NCBI GenBank assembly: GCA_963664675.2
Contig: CAXXLB010000009.1
Span: 1,054,001-1,118,000, forward strand
Direction of reading: 5' to 3'
From: JASGMR01 sp963664675
Lineage (GTDB): Bacteria; Thermotogota; Thermotogae; Petrotogales; Kosmotogaceae
DNA length: 64,000 bases
In this document: positions 25,832-35,012 of the stretch, in pieces
Numbering within the stretch: position 1 is the stretch's first letter
Layout: each line of letters opens with the position of its first letter
Translations under genes and position numbers: made by a program
The notes under the pieces: model-generated
Seen by the model: only the letters and a program-made list of their open reading frames with translations
Databases searched by the model: none
What the model was told of the DNA's origin: nothing

Positions 25832-26680
25832 GTGGAAAAAGATTTAAAAATCGAAAACAACGCTAAATCAAAAAACGACAACAAGTTGGAAATTATCCTG
25901 ATTTCGGATATTCATTTGGGTCCAAATACCAGCACACGTCCAGGTGAAGAAGCTCCTGATTTATTGGATAAATTTATAAATAAATGTAATTTACAGTTTC
26001 AACCTGATTTCGTCATAGAATTGGGTGACCGGGTAAATAACTTTAGTCATGAAGTTGATCTTGAAAGCGCCTCTGTAGTAAAGGAAAAATTCAAAAAAAT
26101 TAAATTCAAAAAAATTCATATACTGGGAAATCACGATTTACACTTTCTTACTGTTGAAGAGAACCAAAAATTATTCGGAAACAACATTTGTAATTCTGCA
26201 ACAATAATAAACGGTTATAAACTAATCACTCTTAACTCCCAGGACCCTGTGATCGAAGGAGTTGGAGGATATATCGGAGAAAAACAATTAAACTGGCTTG
26301 AAACTGAATTAAAAAAAGATTCTATTCCGACAATTTTACTGTGCCATCACCCGATCGATGATCAGAGTATTTCAGAAAATCCACATTTTATAAAATTTCC
26401 GACCTTTGCTTTTGTGGAAAATAAATCAAATATCTCACAAGTCATTAATAAATTTCCGAATATAATCGCTTTTATCAACGGCCATGTTCACTGGATAAAC
26501 ACTTCGGTTAATAGATTTCCCTACATTTCTGTACCATCATTTATCGAGGCCTGGCCAGAAAAAAGTTCAGCTCCAGGTATGTTTACAAAAATAACCATTA
26601 AAAAAAACAGTTTCATTGAATCCACTTTTTATAGCCTTAATCCTGAAAAAATAATAGGTAAATTTACCTGGACAAAATAA
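25832..26680 (+). CDS. Calcineurin-like metallophosphoesterase
   Basis: 282 aa, no signal peptide. The five metal-binding motifs are present in order: DIHLG (D26, H28), GDRVN (D66), GNHD (99-102), CHHP (about 170-173) and GHVH (about 213-216). These enzymes hydrolyse phosphomono- or diesters with a dinuclear metal centre. GTG start with GAGGGG seven bases upstream. It lies between the ROK regulator and an ABC importer, so it probably acts on the imported compound (a phosphodiester sugar is possible), unlike general nucleases of the fold. Confidence 0.88.
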   Translation: MEKDLKIENNAKSKNDNKLEIILISDIHLGPNTSTRPGEEAPDLLDKFINKCNLQFQPDFVIELGDRVNNFSHEVDLESASVVKEKFKKIKFKKIHILGNHDLHFLTVEENQKLFGNNICNSATIINGYKLITLNSQDPVIEGVGGYIGEKQLNWLETELKKDSIPTILLCHHPIDDQSISENPHFIKFPTFAFVENKSNISQVINKFPNIIAFINGHVHWINTSVNRFPYISVPSFIEAWPEKSSAPGMFTKITIKKNSFIESTFYSLNPEKIIGKFTWTK

Positions 26681-26756
26681 AGGGAGGTGTTGTAAAAAGT
26701 TTATTTGTTTCATTTTGTCAGAAATTTGAAAGTCACGTTAAAGGGGAGGAGTTTTT

Positions 26757-28022
26757 ATGTTTAAAAAAGCATTATTTGTTATTTGCATTATTGTTTTGGC
26801 GTCATTTACATTTGCGGCAAGCGATGTTGTGCTCAGATTCTATTTCCCGGTAGGCGTAGCGGGACCTCTTGCTCAATACATAGGGGAACTATGCCAGGAT
26901 TTTTCGGATAACAATCCCGGCATAATTGTTGAGCCAATATATTCCGGTGGTTATGCTGAAACATTACAAAGGGCTTTGACTGCTGCCAAGTCTGGCAATT
27001 CCGCTGATATCGCACTATTAACGGCTGCAGACGTTTGGACAGCAGTAGACGAAGGAATATTATCCGACCTAAACCCGTTTATCGAATCCGAAGGTGGAGA
27101 TACATTTCTTGCGCCTTATTTCAAAGCCTTCTTAGAAGATTGTAACATATTGGGTACCTATTATGCTCTACCATTCCAAAAGAGTACTCCCATTTTTTAC
27201 TATAACAAAGATATGTTCGTTGAAGCAGGGATAGATCCCGAATCACCCCCGGAAACCTGGGACGAACTAATGGAATATGCAAAAAAACTGGTAATAAAAG
27301 AAGATGGGGAAATCAAAAGATGGGGAGTGGAAATACCAATCGATCAGTGGTTATTATCCGCATTCTCAATGCAGAATGGTGGCCTGATAAATAATCCCGA
27401 AGGAACCGAAACATACTTAAATTCACCTGAAGTTATCGGTGCCTTAGAATTTTTGAGATCTCTTGCAGAGGAAGAAGTTATGCCTCCAAGGAGATTATTC
27501 GGGGATTCATCTTCAGATTTTGTGGCGGGCACCACCGCTATGATGTACAATTCCACAGGAAGTCTGACTTTTGTCAGAACCAGCGCCACTTTCGATTGGG
27601 GAGTAGCATTCTTACCGGGAAATGTGAGAAAAGCTGTTCCTACGGGAGGCGGACAATTGGTAATAATGTCGGATATTCCGGAAGAAAGAAAGGAAGCGGC
27701 CTGGAAATTTATTAAATGGATGACCGAACCGGAACAAACCGCTTTTTGGAGTATAAAAACCGGTTACGTTCCTATAAGAGAAGAAGCTTTTGAATTGCCC
27801 GAAATGATAGATTATATAGCCGAAGTACCCGGAGCACTGGTTGCTAAAGAACAACTGAAATATGTCATTGTTGGTGAACCCCCTGCAACTCACAATGCAA
27901 GACAAATATCCAGAATAATGACAGATGTAATGGAAGCGGTAATTGCTGGAAATATCAGTGCGGAAGAAGCTTTGAATCAAGCCCAGGAAGAAGCAGAAAG
28001 AGTACTCAGATTCTATCAGTGA
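26757..28022 (+). CDS. ABC transporter substrate-binding protein (family 1)
   Basis: 421 aa. Signal peptide about 1-20, mature N-terminus ASDVVLRFYFPVGVAGPLAQ. The layout (VEPIYSGGYAETLQRALTA, SADIALLTAADVWTAVDEG, YALPFQKSTPIFYYNKDMF) is closest to UgpB-type glycerol-3-phosphate/phosphodiester binders within family 1; this is a weak similarity from memory. GGGGAGGAG precedes the ATG. It is followed by a terminator-like hairpin, then the permeases. Confidence 0.9.
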   Translation: MFKKALFVICIIVLASFTFAASDVVLRFYFPVGVAGPLAQYIGELCQDFSDNNPGIIVEPIYSGGYAETLQRALTAAKSGNSADIALLTAADVWTAVDEGILSDLNPFIESEGGDTFLAPYFKAFLEDCNILGTYYALPFQKSTPIFYYNKDMFVEAGIDPESPPETWDELMEYAKKLVIKEDGEIKRWGVEIPIDQWLLSAFSMQNGGLINNPEGTETYLNSPEVIGALEFLRSLAEEEVMPPRRLFGDSSSDFVAGTTAMMYNSTGSLTFVRTSATFDWGVAFLPGNVRKAVPTGGGQLVIMSDIPEERKEAAWKFIKWMTEPEQTAFWSIKTGYVPIREEAFELPEMIDYIAEVPGALVAKEQLKYVIVGEPPATHNARQISRIMTDVMEAVIAGNISAEEALNQAQEEAERVLRFYQ

Positions 28023-28028
28023 ACTGAG

Positions 28029-28062
28029 AATTGAGAAGTCTTTGCGACTTCTCAATTTTTTT
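28029..28062 (+). terminator. Canonical terminator between binding protein and permease genes
   Basis: AATTGAGAAGTC / GACTTCTCAATT, a perfect 12-bp stem with loop TTTGC and a T run, 11 bases before the GGGAGGG of the permease gene. Confidence 0.9.
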
Positions 28063-28086
28063 GAAAAAAATTCGGGAGGGTTTAAG

Positions 28087-28977
28087 TTGTTGCGTTTAAC
28101 TCAACAAAAGCGTAAATATATTCTGGCTTATTTATTGATTATGCCAAGTTTAATCTTTTTGATCATTTTCACTTATTATCCAATAATAAGATCAATAGGT
28201 CTCAGCGTTTATCAGCAAAGGCCTGGTGGTACCACCAAATTCGTGGGATTGGATAATTTTTCATATATGTTTGGAAGCAAATTATTTCAAACAGTCATAA
28301 AAAACAATTTAATATACTCTGTTGCGAGTGTAATCCCGGCTTTATTATTGGGTCTGTTTTTTGCGATATTATTAAATAAAAAACTTAAATTGAGATCACT
28401 ATATAGATTTTCACTGTTTTATCCAACAATGATACCTATTGCTGCTGCTTCGATGGTCTGGATTTTCTTATTCAATCCATCCTATGGAATGATAAACAAA
28501 ATATTGAGTTTTTTTAACTTACCTTCGAGTATAGATTGGTTAAATACGAGTCCCTATGCTCTCATAGCGATGATAATAGTTGCAATATGGAAATTTACCG
28601 GATATTACATGCTGCTTTTTTTAGCAGGACTTCAATCCATAGATGAATCTTTGTATGAAGCGGCAACCATTGAGGGTGCTAAAAATTTTCAGAAATTCAG
28701 ATATATAACACTTCCGCTTTTATCCCCAACAACTTTTTTTGTTACTCTGGTAGCCATAATTAATTCTTTTCAATCCGTTGATCAAATATATGTCATGACA
28801 CGCGGCGGCCCATATAATACCACAAATGTTTTATTATATTATATATATCAAAACGGTTTCTTATATTGGGATACAGGTATTGCAAGTGCGGCATCGGTTG
28901 TATTATTTGGAATCCTATTAATATTTACAGTTTTTTATTATTTTGGACTGCAACACTTTGTTCATTATGAAAGGTGA
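28087..28977 (+). CDS. ABC transporter permease, MalF/UgpA type
   Basis: 296 aa from TTG 28087, six bases after GGGAGGG; an earlier TTG at 28042 lies in the terminator hairpin and is rejected. Six spans, coupling loop YEAATIEGAKNFQKFRYITLP (core AATIEGAK). Its end overlaps the ribosome-binding site of the MalG-type partner. Confidence 0.92.
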   Translation: MLRLTQQKRKYILAYLLIMPSLIFLIIFTYYPIIRSIGLSVYQQRPGGTTKFVGLDNFSYMFGSKLFQTVIKNNLIYSVASVIPALLLGLFFAILLNKKLKLRSLYRFSLFYPTMIPIAAASMVWIFLFNPSYGMINKILSFFNLPSSIDWLNTSPYALIAMIIVAIWKFTGYYMLLFLAGLQSIDESLYEAATIEGAKNFQKFRYITLPLLSPTTFFVTLVAIINSFQSVDQIYVMTRGGPYNTTNVLLYYIYQNGFLYWDTGIASAASVVLFGILLIFTVFYYFGLQHFVHYER

Positions 28978-28981
28978 TTTT

Positions 28982-29812
28982 ATGAAAGAAAAAATATACA
29001 GTAAGTTTATAATATATATTTTGCTGATTATCGTAACCATAATAATGATCACACCTTTAATATGGTTGGTGACAACGTCTTTTAAAACAAAGAGTGAAAT
29101 TTTTTCTCAACCATTCAATATTTTTCCGGAAAAACTTAATTTTAATAATTTCACAAATGCCTGGAGTTATGCGCCTTTCTCAGAATATTATATTAATACA
29201 ATAATAATATCATTTGGATTATTGTTTATTCAACTCATTATGATCACAATGGCCGCATTTGCTTTTGCGAGAATAGATTTCCCGGGAAGAGAATTTTTTT
29301 TCATACTGTTTTTAACTCAATTGATGATCACCCCACAAAGTACTATTTTCCCTAATTATTTAACGATAAGCAATCTTGGATTACTCGACACAAAAATTGG
29401 GGTCATGTTACCTTACTTTGCTTCTGCCATGGGTACTTTTATGTTACGGCAAGCATTCAGAGAAATTCCCATATCCCTGGAAGATGCTGCAAAACTAGAC
29501 GGATGCAATGTTTTTCAAATTGTGCGGCACGTTTTTATACCGATTGCCCGTCCAACATTAATAGCTTTTTCAGTAATCAGCGTCACATATCACTGGAATG
29601 AATTTCTCTGGCCTCTATTAGTAACTGAAACATCAAGATCAAGAACGGTTACCGTTGGATTAACGATCTTTGCACAACAGGCGGAAGGTGGTGCGGAATG
29701 GGGATTGCTCATGGCTGCCACTTTAATAGTAATTCTGCCGCTGCTGGTAACATTTGCAATTTTTCAGAAATTTTTTGTACAGAGTTTTGCAAATTCAGGT
29801 TTAAAGGGATAA
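28982..29812 (+). CDS. ABC transporter permease, MalG/UgpE type
   Basis: 276 aa from ATG 28982, with AAAGGTGAT upstream at the end of the previous gene. Six spans and coupling loop EDAAKLDGCNVFQIVRHVFIP (core AAKLDGCN). Pairs with the 28087 permease; the ATPase is not encoded nearby. Confidence 0.92.
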   Translation: MKEKIYSKFIIYILLIIVTIIMITPLIWLVTTSFKTKSEIFSQPFNIFPEKLNFNNFTNAWSYAPFSEYYINTIIISFGLLFIQLIMITMAAFAFARIDFPGREFFFILFLTQLMITPQSTIFPNYLTISNLGLLDTKIGVMLPYFASAMGTFMLRQAFREIPISLEDAAKLDGCNVFQIVRHVFIPIARPTLIAFSVISVTYHWNEFLWPLLVTETSRSRTVTVGLTIFAQQAEGGAEWGLLMAATLIVILPLLVTFAIFQKFFVQSFANSGLKG

Positions 29813-29830
29813 TATAAGGAGGGAAATAAA

Positions 29831-30625
29831 ATTTTTATATCTTCTATTGTAACCGATATCGATGGGACACTTCTAAATACAGAGGGAAAAATTACATCTG
29901 AAAACATCGAAGCTATAAATAAAATTAACGAAAGAGGAATAAAATTATTTTTTGCAAGCGGAAGAATGCCAAAATCCATTAAGAATTTTTTAGCTACTTT
30001 CACTACAAAAGAATATCCCATAATTAGTTTTAACGGCGGAATGATTGAGTTCAATTCAAATATAATATACAACAGTACGCTAAATAAAAATGAAATATCG
30101 AAAATTGTCGAAGAATCTTTAAAAAGGAATTTTTATATACAGGCTTATTACAAAAACAAACTGGTAGTTCCTTTCAACTGTAGTAAAGCAATAAACTACT
30201 CCGTACATGCCTCCATAGATTTCACTGTCGAAGAGGATTTTTTAAACTATGTCACAAAAAGCAATTTGAATAAATGTCTGATAATTGAAGATAATGATGT
30301 AATTACTTCATTGAAAAAGGAATATGAAAGGAAATACCTTGAAACAGAATTTGTCATTTCGGATAATGAATATCTGGATATCTTACCCAAAAATACAAAC
30401 AAAGGATTGGCCGCTGAATTTTTATGCAATTATATCGGTTTGAATATCTCAGAAATGGTTGCTATTGGTGATAATTACAACGACATATCGATGTTTAAAA
30501 AAGCCGGATTGGGTATTGCAATGAACAACAGTTCGGAAGAAGTTAAAAAATGTGCTGACATTATTGCCCCAGGCAATGATGAATCAGGATTCGCCTATAT
30601 AATTGATAAACTGCTTTTAAGGTAA
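29831..30625 (+). CDS. Cof-type HAD phosphatase, apparent ATT start
   Basis: 264 aa. The N-terminus FISSIVTDIDGTLLNTEGKI carries HAD motif I (nucleophile D9, D11) and lies upstream of the first ATG (29966), so the gene must start earlier. Motif II is FFASGR, motif III lysine in NTNKGL, motif IV GDNYNDISMF; the cap insert is of the Cof type. Such enzymes dephosphorylate sugar phosphates and flavin precursors. No ATG, GTG or TTG fits; AAGGAGGG at 29816-29823 is seven bases before ATT 29831. Last gene of the ROK-ABC cluster, 18 bases after the permease. Confidence 0.85.
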   Translation: MFISSIVTDIDGTLLNTEGKITSENIEAINKINERGIKLFFASGRMPKSIKNFLATFTTKEYPIISFNGGMIEFNSNIIYNSTLNKNEISKIVEESLKRNFYIQAYYKNKLVVPFNCSKAINYSVHASIDFTVEEDFLNYVTKSNLNKCLIIEDNDVITSLKKEYERKYLETEFVISDNEYLDILPKNTNKGLAAEFLCNYIGLNISEMVAIGDNYNDISMFKKAGLGIAMNNSSEEVKKCADIIAPGNDESGFAYIIDKLLLR

Positions 30626-30679
30626 AATCACAGGTGGGAGTAAATAAAGAAAGGATCGTGAAGTTGAAATAAACTTCAA

Positions 30680-30710
30680 TTGAAAAACTCATTTTTATAT
30701 TGTTTTTCAA
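30680..30710 (+). terminator. Hairpin in convergent intergenic region
   Basis: TTGAAAAAC / GTTTTTCAA perfect nine-bp stem with a T-rich 13-base loop. A second small hairpin TGAAGTT/AACTTCA precedes it (30659-30678). They lie between the HAD gene and the convergent DUF7000 gene and probably end the ROK-ABC-HAD transcript. Confidence 0.5.
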
Positions 30711-30719
30711 AAGATACAA

Positions 30720-30747
30720 GGAAAATCTTCTTTATTATTGATTTTCC
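30720..30747 (-). terminator. Hairpin overlapping the DUF7000 stop
   Basis: GGAAAATC / GATTTTCC eight-bp stem whose loop contains the stop codon of the minus-strand gene. Possible overlapping terminator. Confidence 0.4.
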
Positions 30748-31232
30748 GATAGAAAATTCTGAATATCATCTATGAATTTCAGTGTTCCCTTTTCTATCCT
30801 ATCTTCTAAACTTTTCAGATCATCAAAATCCGGGTTTTCAATTAACGTACACTCAACAATCGAATCGTATCCCTTCGTCGAAGATGGAATTCTATATTTA
30901 CTTCCCCACTTTTCCCTGAACAGTTTCCAATATTTTGTCTGTATGGTTTTATTGCTGGCCGCCAGCCAGACTTCAAAACTGATCTTTTCGTGAACGAAAA
31001 CCAGTGCAATTTTCAAACCGTTTTCTCTCAGAGAACGTGGCGAAAATGAAAAGTATGTCATATCCATATAACCGTAATAAATATTTCCGGACACATAATA
31101 ATCGTGGTATTTTTTCATAAAATGCGTTCTCAGATTCATAATGAATTCCATCAATCCCTTATATGCTTTGTTAATATAACCTCTTTCAATCTGTTTTTTA
31201 TATTCGGACATATACTCATTCAATGAACCCAT
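30735..31232 (-). CDS. DUF7000-family protein
   Basis: 165 aa, soluble, no motifs of known chemistry. The sequence MGSLNEYMSEYKKQIERG, YGYMDMTYFSF and VFVHEKISFEVWLA matches a family I recall as DUF7000, found mainly in Firmicutes and often near antibiotic-response genes. Function unknown. AAGGAAGGGG precedes the ATG. Monocistronic, divergent from the MerR gene. Confidence 0.6.
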   Translation of the reverse strand: MGSLNEYMSEYKKQIERGYINKAYKGLMEFIMNLRTHFMKKYHDYYVSGNIYYGYMDMTYFSFSPRSLRENGLKIALVFVHEKISFEVWLAASNKTIQTKYWKLFREKWGSKYRIPSSTKGYDSIVECTLIENPDFDDLKSLEDRIEKGTLKFIDDIQNFLSENQ

Positions 31233-31426
31233 TTTCAGACCCCTTCCTTTCAGATAAATTTACGGAGAATAATTCGATAATTTAAAATTCATACATATCT
31301 CTTATATCATTTTTTCAGTCTAAAAAGAAACAGTTCATATCCCGACACTTTCAATAATTTCGAATTTTTACTCCGTATCTTGTTTGAATGTTTTAAATTC
31401 ATCAGGAAAATAGAAATTTTACGTGG

Positions 31427-31457
31427 TTGACTTTGACCTTAGGGCAAGGTGTATATT
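31427..31457 (+). promoter_or_regulatory. MerR-type promoter with 19-bp spacer and operator
   Basis: TTGACT (31427-31432), 19 bases, TATATT (31452-31457). The spacer contains ACCTT-AGGGC-AAGGT (31436-31450), a dyad centred between the two boxes. The over-long spacer and central dyad are the classic arrangement for MerR-family activation by DNA distortion. Confidence 0.8.
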
Positions 31458-31515
31458 AGTACTGAAAAAGTTTTTACAGAATCAGATTTCAGCAAAAAAT
31501 ATGGAGGTGAGCTTT

Positions 31516-32337
31516 TTGTTATCAATCGGAGAATTTTCAAAGGTATGTGAGGTTTCTACAAAAACTCTCAGATATTACGATGAAATAGGATTAATTAAAC
31601 CCGATGAAGTCAATGACGAAAACGGTTACAGGTATTATTCCATCAACCAGCTGAAAAAGATGCTTTTTATCAATCGTTTGAAATCCTATCATTTTTCTTT
31701 AGAGGAAATTAAGACAATTTTGGAAATGAAAGATGATCATTCAAAAGAAAAACTCCATTCTGTTCTAATTCATAAAAGAAGAGAAATACAGGAAAAAATA
31801 AATTCGTTTGAATATATTTTAAAACAGATGAGCGAAGATATATCAAATTTGAAAAAAGGCGTATCGATTATGTCATACTTTGACAGCATAGAAGTACAAC
31901 TCGTTGAAATTAAACCGATGAACATCATTTATATACGCCGAATAATGAACAGCGATGACTACGCCGAAGGATACGGAAAATATTTCAGTAAATTATATGA
32001 AAGAATCATCTCCGAAAAACTTACTTTTCTGGGTGGTCCAATGACTATCTACCACAGTTCAGAATATGATCCCACAGGTAACGATACGGAATTCGCCATT
32101 CCAATAGAAGAAACGGTAAAGGGGACGAGAAATCTACCAGGGGGTCTCTGTGCAAAATCCATTTTAAGGGGACCTTATTCCGGATTGACTTCAGTGTATG
32201 CAAAGCTGAAAGAATGGATTGAAAATGAAGGATACGAGCTGGCGGGATTTACATATGAATTATATATAACGGATCCTTATCAAACCGACCCGGAAAACAA
32301 TATCACAGAAGTATATTTTCCCGTGAGGGAAAAATAA
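31516..32337 (+). CDS. MerR-family regulator with GyrI-like effector domain
   Basis: 273 aa from TTG 31516, five bases after GGAGGTGA. N-terminal MerR helix-turn-helix (SIGEFSKVCEVSTKTLRYYD and PDEVNDENGYRYYS), a dimerising coiled coil around 75-115, then a GyrI-like/SOUL-fold ligand domain (about 118-273, EVQLVEIKPMNIIYIRR) as in BltR/BmrR multidrug sensors. Probably autoregulated from the MerR-type promoter just upstream. No efflux pump lies beside it, so its target may be the downstream serine hydrolase or distant genes. Confidence 0.9.
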   Translation: MLSIGEFSKVCEVSTKTLRYYDEIGLIKPDEVNDENGYRYYSINQLKKMLFINRLKSYHFSLEEIKTILEMKDDHSKEKLHSVLIHKRREIQEKINSFEYILKQMSEDISNLKKGVSIMSYFDSIEVQLVEIKPMNIIYIRRIMNSDDYAEGYGKYFSKLYERIISEKLTFLGGPMTIYHSSEYDPTGNDTEFAIPIEETVKGTRNLPGGLCAKSILRGPYSGLTSVYAKLKEWIENEGYELAGFTYELYITDPYQTDPENNITEVYFPVREK

Positions 32338-32487
32338 CATTGTGCATGATTTTTTTATATAAAATAAAAATTTCTTAGATTTTATGTACGTAATTGAATG
32401 CTGAACTCATCTTTAAAAAGATGATAAAAAGGTTTTTTGGCATAAATTATTTAAAAAATTTAAAATTATACACTGGAGGTATTCATT

Positions 32488-33534
32488 ATGAAAAGAGATT
32501 ACTGGCCAACCGCGCATTGGCGTTCTGCGAACCCGGCTACTCTTAAAATTGTTCCTGAAAAGTTTATGGAACTCGACCATATTATAAAATCTGAATATGG
32601 TAATTTAAACGGTATCGTCGTTATAAGAAGGGGATACATTGCATTTGAAAAATATTACAACGGTTATAGTCCGGAGGATACGCAGCACATGACATCCGTA
32701 ACGAAAAGCGTAATATCTTCACTCATCGGTATTGCCATAGATTCCGGGTACATCGAAAGTGTTGATCAGAGGGTACTGGATTTTTTCCCCAAATATGCTC
32801 TAAATAATTCTGATAAAATGAAACAAGAAATCACTATACGTCATCTCCTCACTATGACAACTCCCTATCCATTTGAAGACTGGCGCGAACCACTGGATAA
32901 ATTGTGTATGCAGCCCAACTGGATAAAATACATTCTGGATATTATTGGCGAAGGAGGAAAAATCGGCACTTTCAAATATTCAACCGCAGGTGCGCACTTA
33001 CTTTCGGCTATAATCACCCGCAGTACCGGAAAAAGCGCCCGTAAATTTGCAAATGAAAACTTATTCAGACCCATCGGTATGAAAGAAATTCCCGATTATG
33101 AAATGAAAGCATTTGGTTTTGAAGATTTATTCGGAAAAAATGTGCGGGGATGGTTGAAAGATCCGGATAACATCTCTACCGGCGGATGGGGTCTGACACT
33201 CACCCCACGTGACATGGCGCGTTTTGGTTTCTTGTATCTGAATCACGGTAATTGGGATAATAATCAGATCATTTCCAATAAATGGATCTTTGAATCTACC
33301 GTTCCTCATTCCGGAATATCGATTAATAACACTGCATTAAAATATGGTTATCTGTGGTGGATACATGAGGATAACAAAATTTTTGCATATTCAGCGGAAG
33401 GAGACGGGGGAAATGTCATCTGTTGCGTTCCATGCAAGGATTTGGTGGTAGCCATAGCATCTGGATTCACAGCCAATTCACATAAGAGAGGAACATTAAT
33501 CGAAGATTTTATTATTCCCGCTATGATGGATTGA
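32488..33534 (+). CDS. Class C beta-lactamase-like serine hydrolase
   Basis: 348 aa, no signal peptide, so probably cytoplasmic. Catalytic SxxK at S70-V-T-K73 (HMTSVTKSVISS), second motif YST at 164-166 and a C-terminal region with GDGGNVICCV in place of KTG. The family (COG1680) includes esterases, D-aminopeptidases and lactamases; the lack of an export signal argues against cell-wall or beta-lactam work. GGAGGT precedes the ATG. Transcribed alone or with the MerR gene 150 bases upstream. Confidence 0.85.
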   Translation: MKRDYWPTAHWRSANPATLKIVPEKFMELDHIIKSEYGNLNGIVVIRRGYIAFEKYYNGYSPEDTQHMTSVTKSVISSLIGIAIDSGYIESVDQRVLDFFPKYALNNSDKMKQEITIRHLLTMTTPYPFEDWREPLDKLCMQPNWIKYILDIIGEGGKIGTFKYSTAGAHLLSAIITRSTGKSARKFANENLFRPIGMKEIPDYEMKAFGFEDLFGKNVRGWLKDPDNISTGGWGLTLTPRDMARFGFLYLNHGNWDNNQIISNKWIFESTVPHSGISINNTALKYGYLWWIHEDNKIFAYSAEGDGGNVICCVPCKDLVVAIASGFTANSHKRGTLIEDFIIPAMMD

Positions 33535-33785
33535 GTGTTTTCAATTTTTTTTACTCAGAGAAATCAAAAAATTCATGAAATAGTATTATTCGGAGAAAGC
33601 CTTTAACAGAGATAATATACTTTCAGATAATAAAAATCCGGATGAACCCGCACGATCGGATGATAGAATGAAATCCATACAAACAACGGAACGAATTATA
33701 TTTTTTCTATATATTTTTTGTTATGAGACTTTTATAAATTTTAAAAAAATGTTATCATTTTTTCGATTTAAAAAATTGGGGGACA
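33535..33785. other. Intergenic, nothing recognised
   Basis: About 250 AT-rich bases before the MFS gene. A short frame within it shows no coding character; no clear promoter was found. Confidence 0.4.
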
Positions 33786-35012
33786 ATGCTTCAGATGAGA
33801 TCGAAAAAACCTTTAGTTGTTTTCATTCTTTGTTGGGCAGCGTACGCGTTCGCTTATTTTGGAAGAGTAAATATATCTGTTGCATTACCTTCAATACAGG
33901 AATCTTACGGGTGGAACAGAACCAGCCTGGGCATGATCGGCAGTTGTTTTTTTGCATTTTATGCATTGGGACAACTATTCAATGGCTTTATGGGTGATCG
34001 TTTAAATACAAAATGGTTCGTCTTCACCGGGTTGATTTTTTCCGGAATTTTAAACTTCTTATTTGGATTTTCCGAAACAATATTTTTGATGATGATCATC
34101 TGGTCCTTCAACGGATACTTTCAATCGATGCTCTGGGGACCTATTGTCCGTACACTTTCAAAATGGATACATTCGAGCAAAAATAATCTTCTCGCAGTCG
34201 GAATGCAAAGTTCAATGACTGTGGGTTATCTCCTTTCATGGGGTTTTTCAGGAAAAATAGTCGTGAATGCCGGCTGGCGGTGGGCCTTCTGGTTACCGGG
34301 AATGACCATCGTCTTTTTTTCCTTCATATGGATCCTTTCTCTTGGAAAACTCAATAAAAAGATAGTAAAAATAGATAAAACGAAGATCGACAAAACTGAA
34401 AAAATACCCTTCTGGAAGATGACTGCTTCAACCGGTTTATGGTTTGTCTTTATAACCTGCATTTCACAGGGAATTGTAAAAGAGGGTATAAATTTATGGG
34501 GACCATTACTGTTGAAAGAAACTCAAAATCTGGATCTTAAATCCACCGTCGGATACATTATCATAATTCCCATAATAAGTTTTTTTGGCTCTGCACTGGC
34601 AAGCTGGTTGAATAAGCTTTTTAATTACAGAGAAAAAATCGTTATTTTCATTTTAATGACGGCTTCCGTATTTTCAATAATTATGTTTTTTATATTGGGG
34701 AAATCATCTCCGACTATAGGAGCTACACTGCTAGCCATCACATCGGGATTGATAAATGGTACCAATTCGATGTTGATGACTATTATTCCTCTCAATTTTG
34801 CCAAAAGAGGGAGAGTGTCTTCGGTAGCCGGATTTTTAGATTTTTCATCCTATATAGGCGCGGGTCTTTCAGGTGTACTAACAGGTTTTGTATCGGATTT
34901 ATGGAACTGGAACGGCGTAATAATCGTTTGGATCGGGGCAATTCTTATCGGAATTATTTCAATATTGATTGCCAGCACATACGACCTAAAAATAAAGGGG
35001 ATCACATCATGA
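33786..35012 (+). CDS. MFS transporter, organophosphate:phosphate antiporter-like
   Basis: 408 aa, twelve spans. The first loop reads AYFGRVNISVALPSIQESYGW and GDRLNTKWFVFTGL, the pattern of the OPA branch (GlpT, UhpT, PgtP). GGGGGA precedes the ATG at short spacing; a second ATG three codons on is an alternative. Its stop overlaps the start of the next gene, a phosphodiesterase (ATGA), so an imported or exchanged phosphoester is likely. Substrate not determinable. Confidence 0.8.
   Translation: MLQMRSKKPLVVFILCWAAYAFAYFGRVNISVALPSIQESYGWNRTSLGMIGSCFFAFYALGQLFNGFMGDRLNTKWFVFTGLIFSGILNFLFGFSETIFLMMIIWSFNGYFQSMLWGPIVRTLSKWIHSSKNNLLAVGMQSSMTVGYLLSWGFSGKIVVNAGWRWAFWLPGMTIVFFSFIWILSLGKLNKKIVKIDKTKIDKTEKIPFWKMTASTGLWFVFITCISQGIVKEGINLWGPLLLKETQNLDLKSTVGYIIIIPIISFFGSALASWLNKLFNYREKIVIFILMTASVFSIIMFFILGKSSPTIGATLLAITSGLINGTNSMLMTIIPLNFAKRGRVSSVAGFLDFSSYIGAGLSGVLTGFVSDLWNWNGVIIVWIGAILIGIISILIASTYDLKIKGITS

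Noticed and set aside
26690..26756. GGGAGGTG followed by TTG TAA before the 26757 binding protein, as a leader peptide
   Set aside because: The frame would be a start directly followed by a stop; no attenuation structure was found beside it.
29966..30625. ATG 29966 as the HAD phosphatase start
   Set aside because: It would remove motif I (DIDGT) and motif II (ASGR), without which the enzyme cannot work; no ribosome-binding site precedes it.
33668..33997. 109-codon plus frame before and inside the MFS gene
   Set aside because: It overlaps the well-supported MFS gene in another frame and has no ribosome-binding site.
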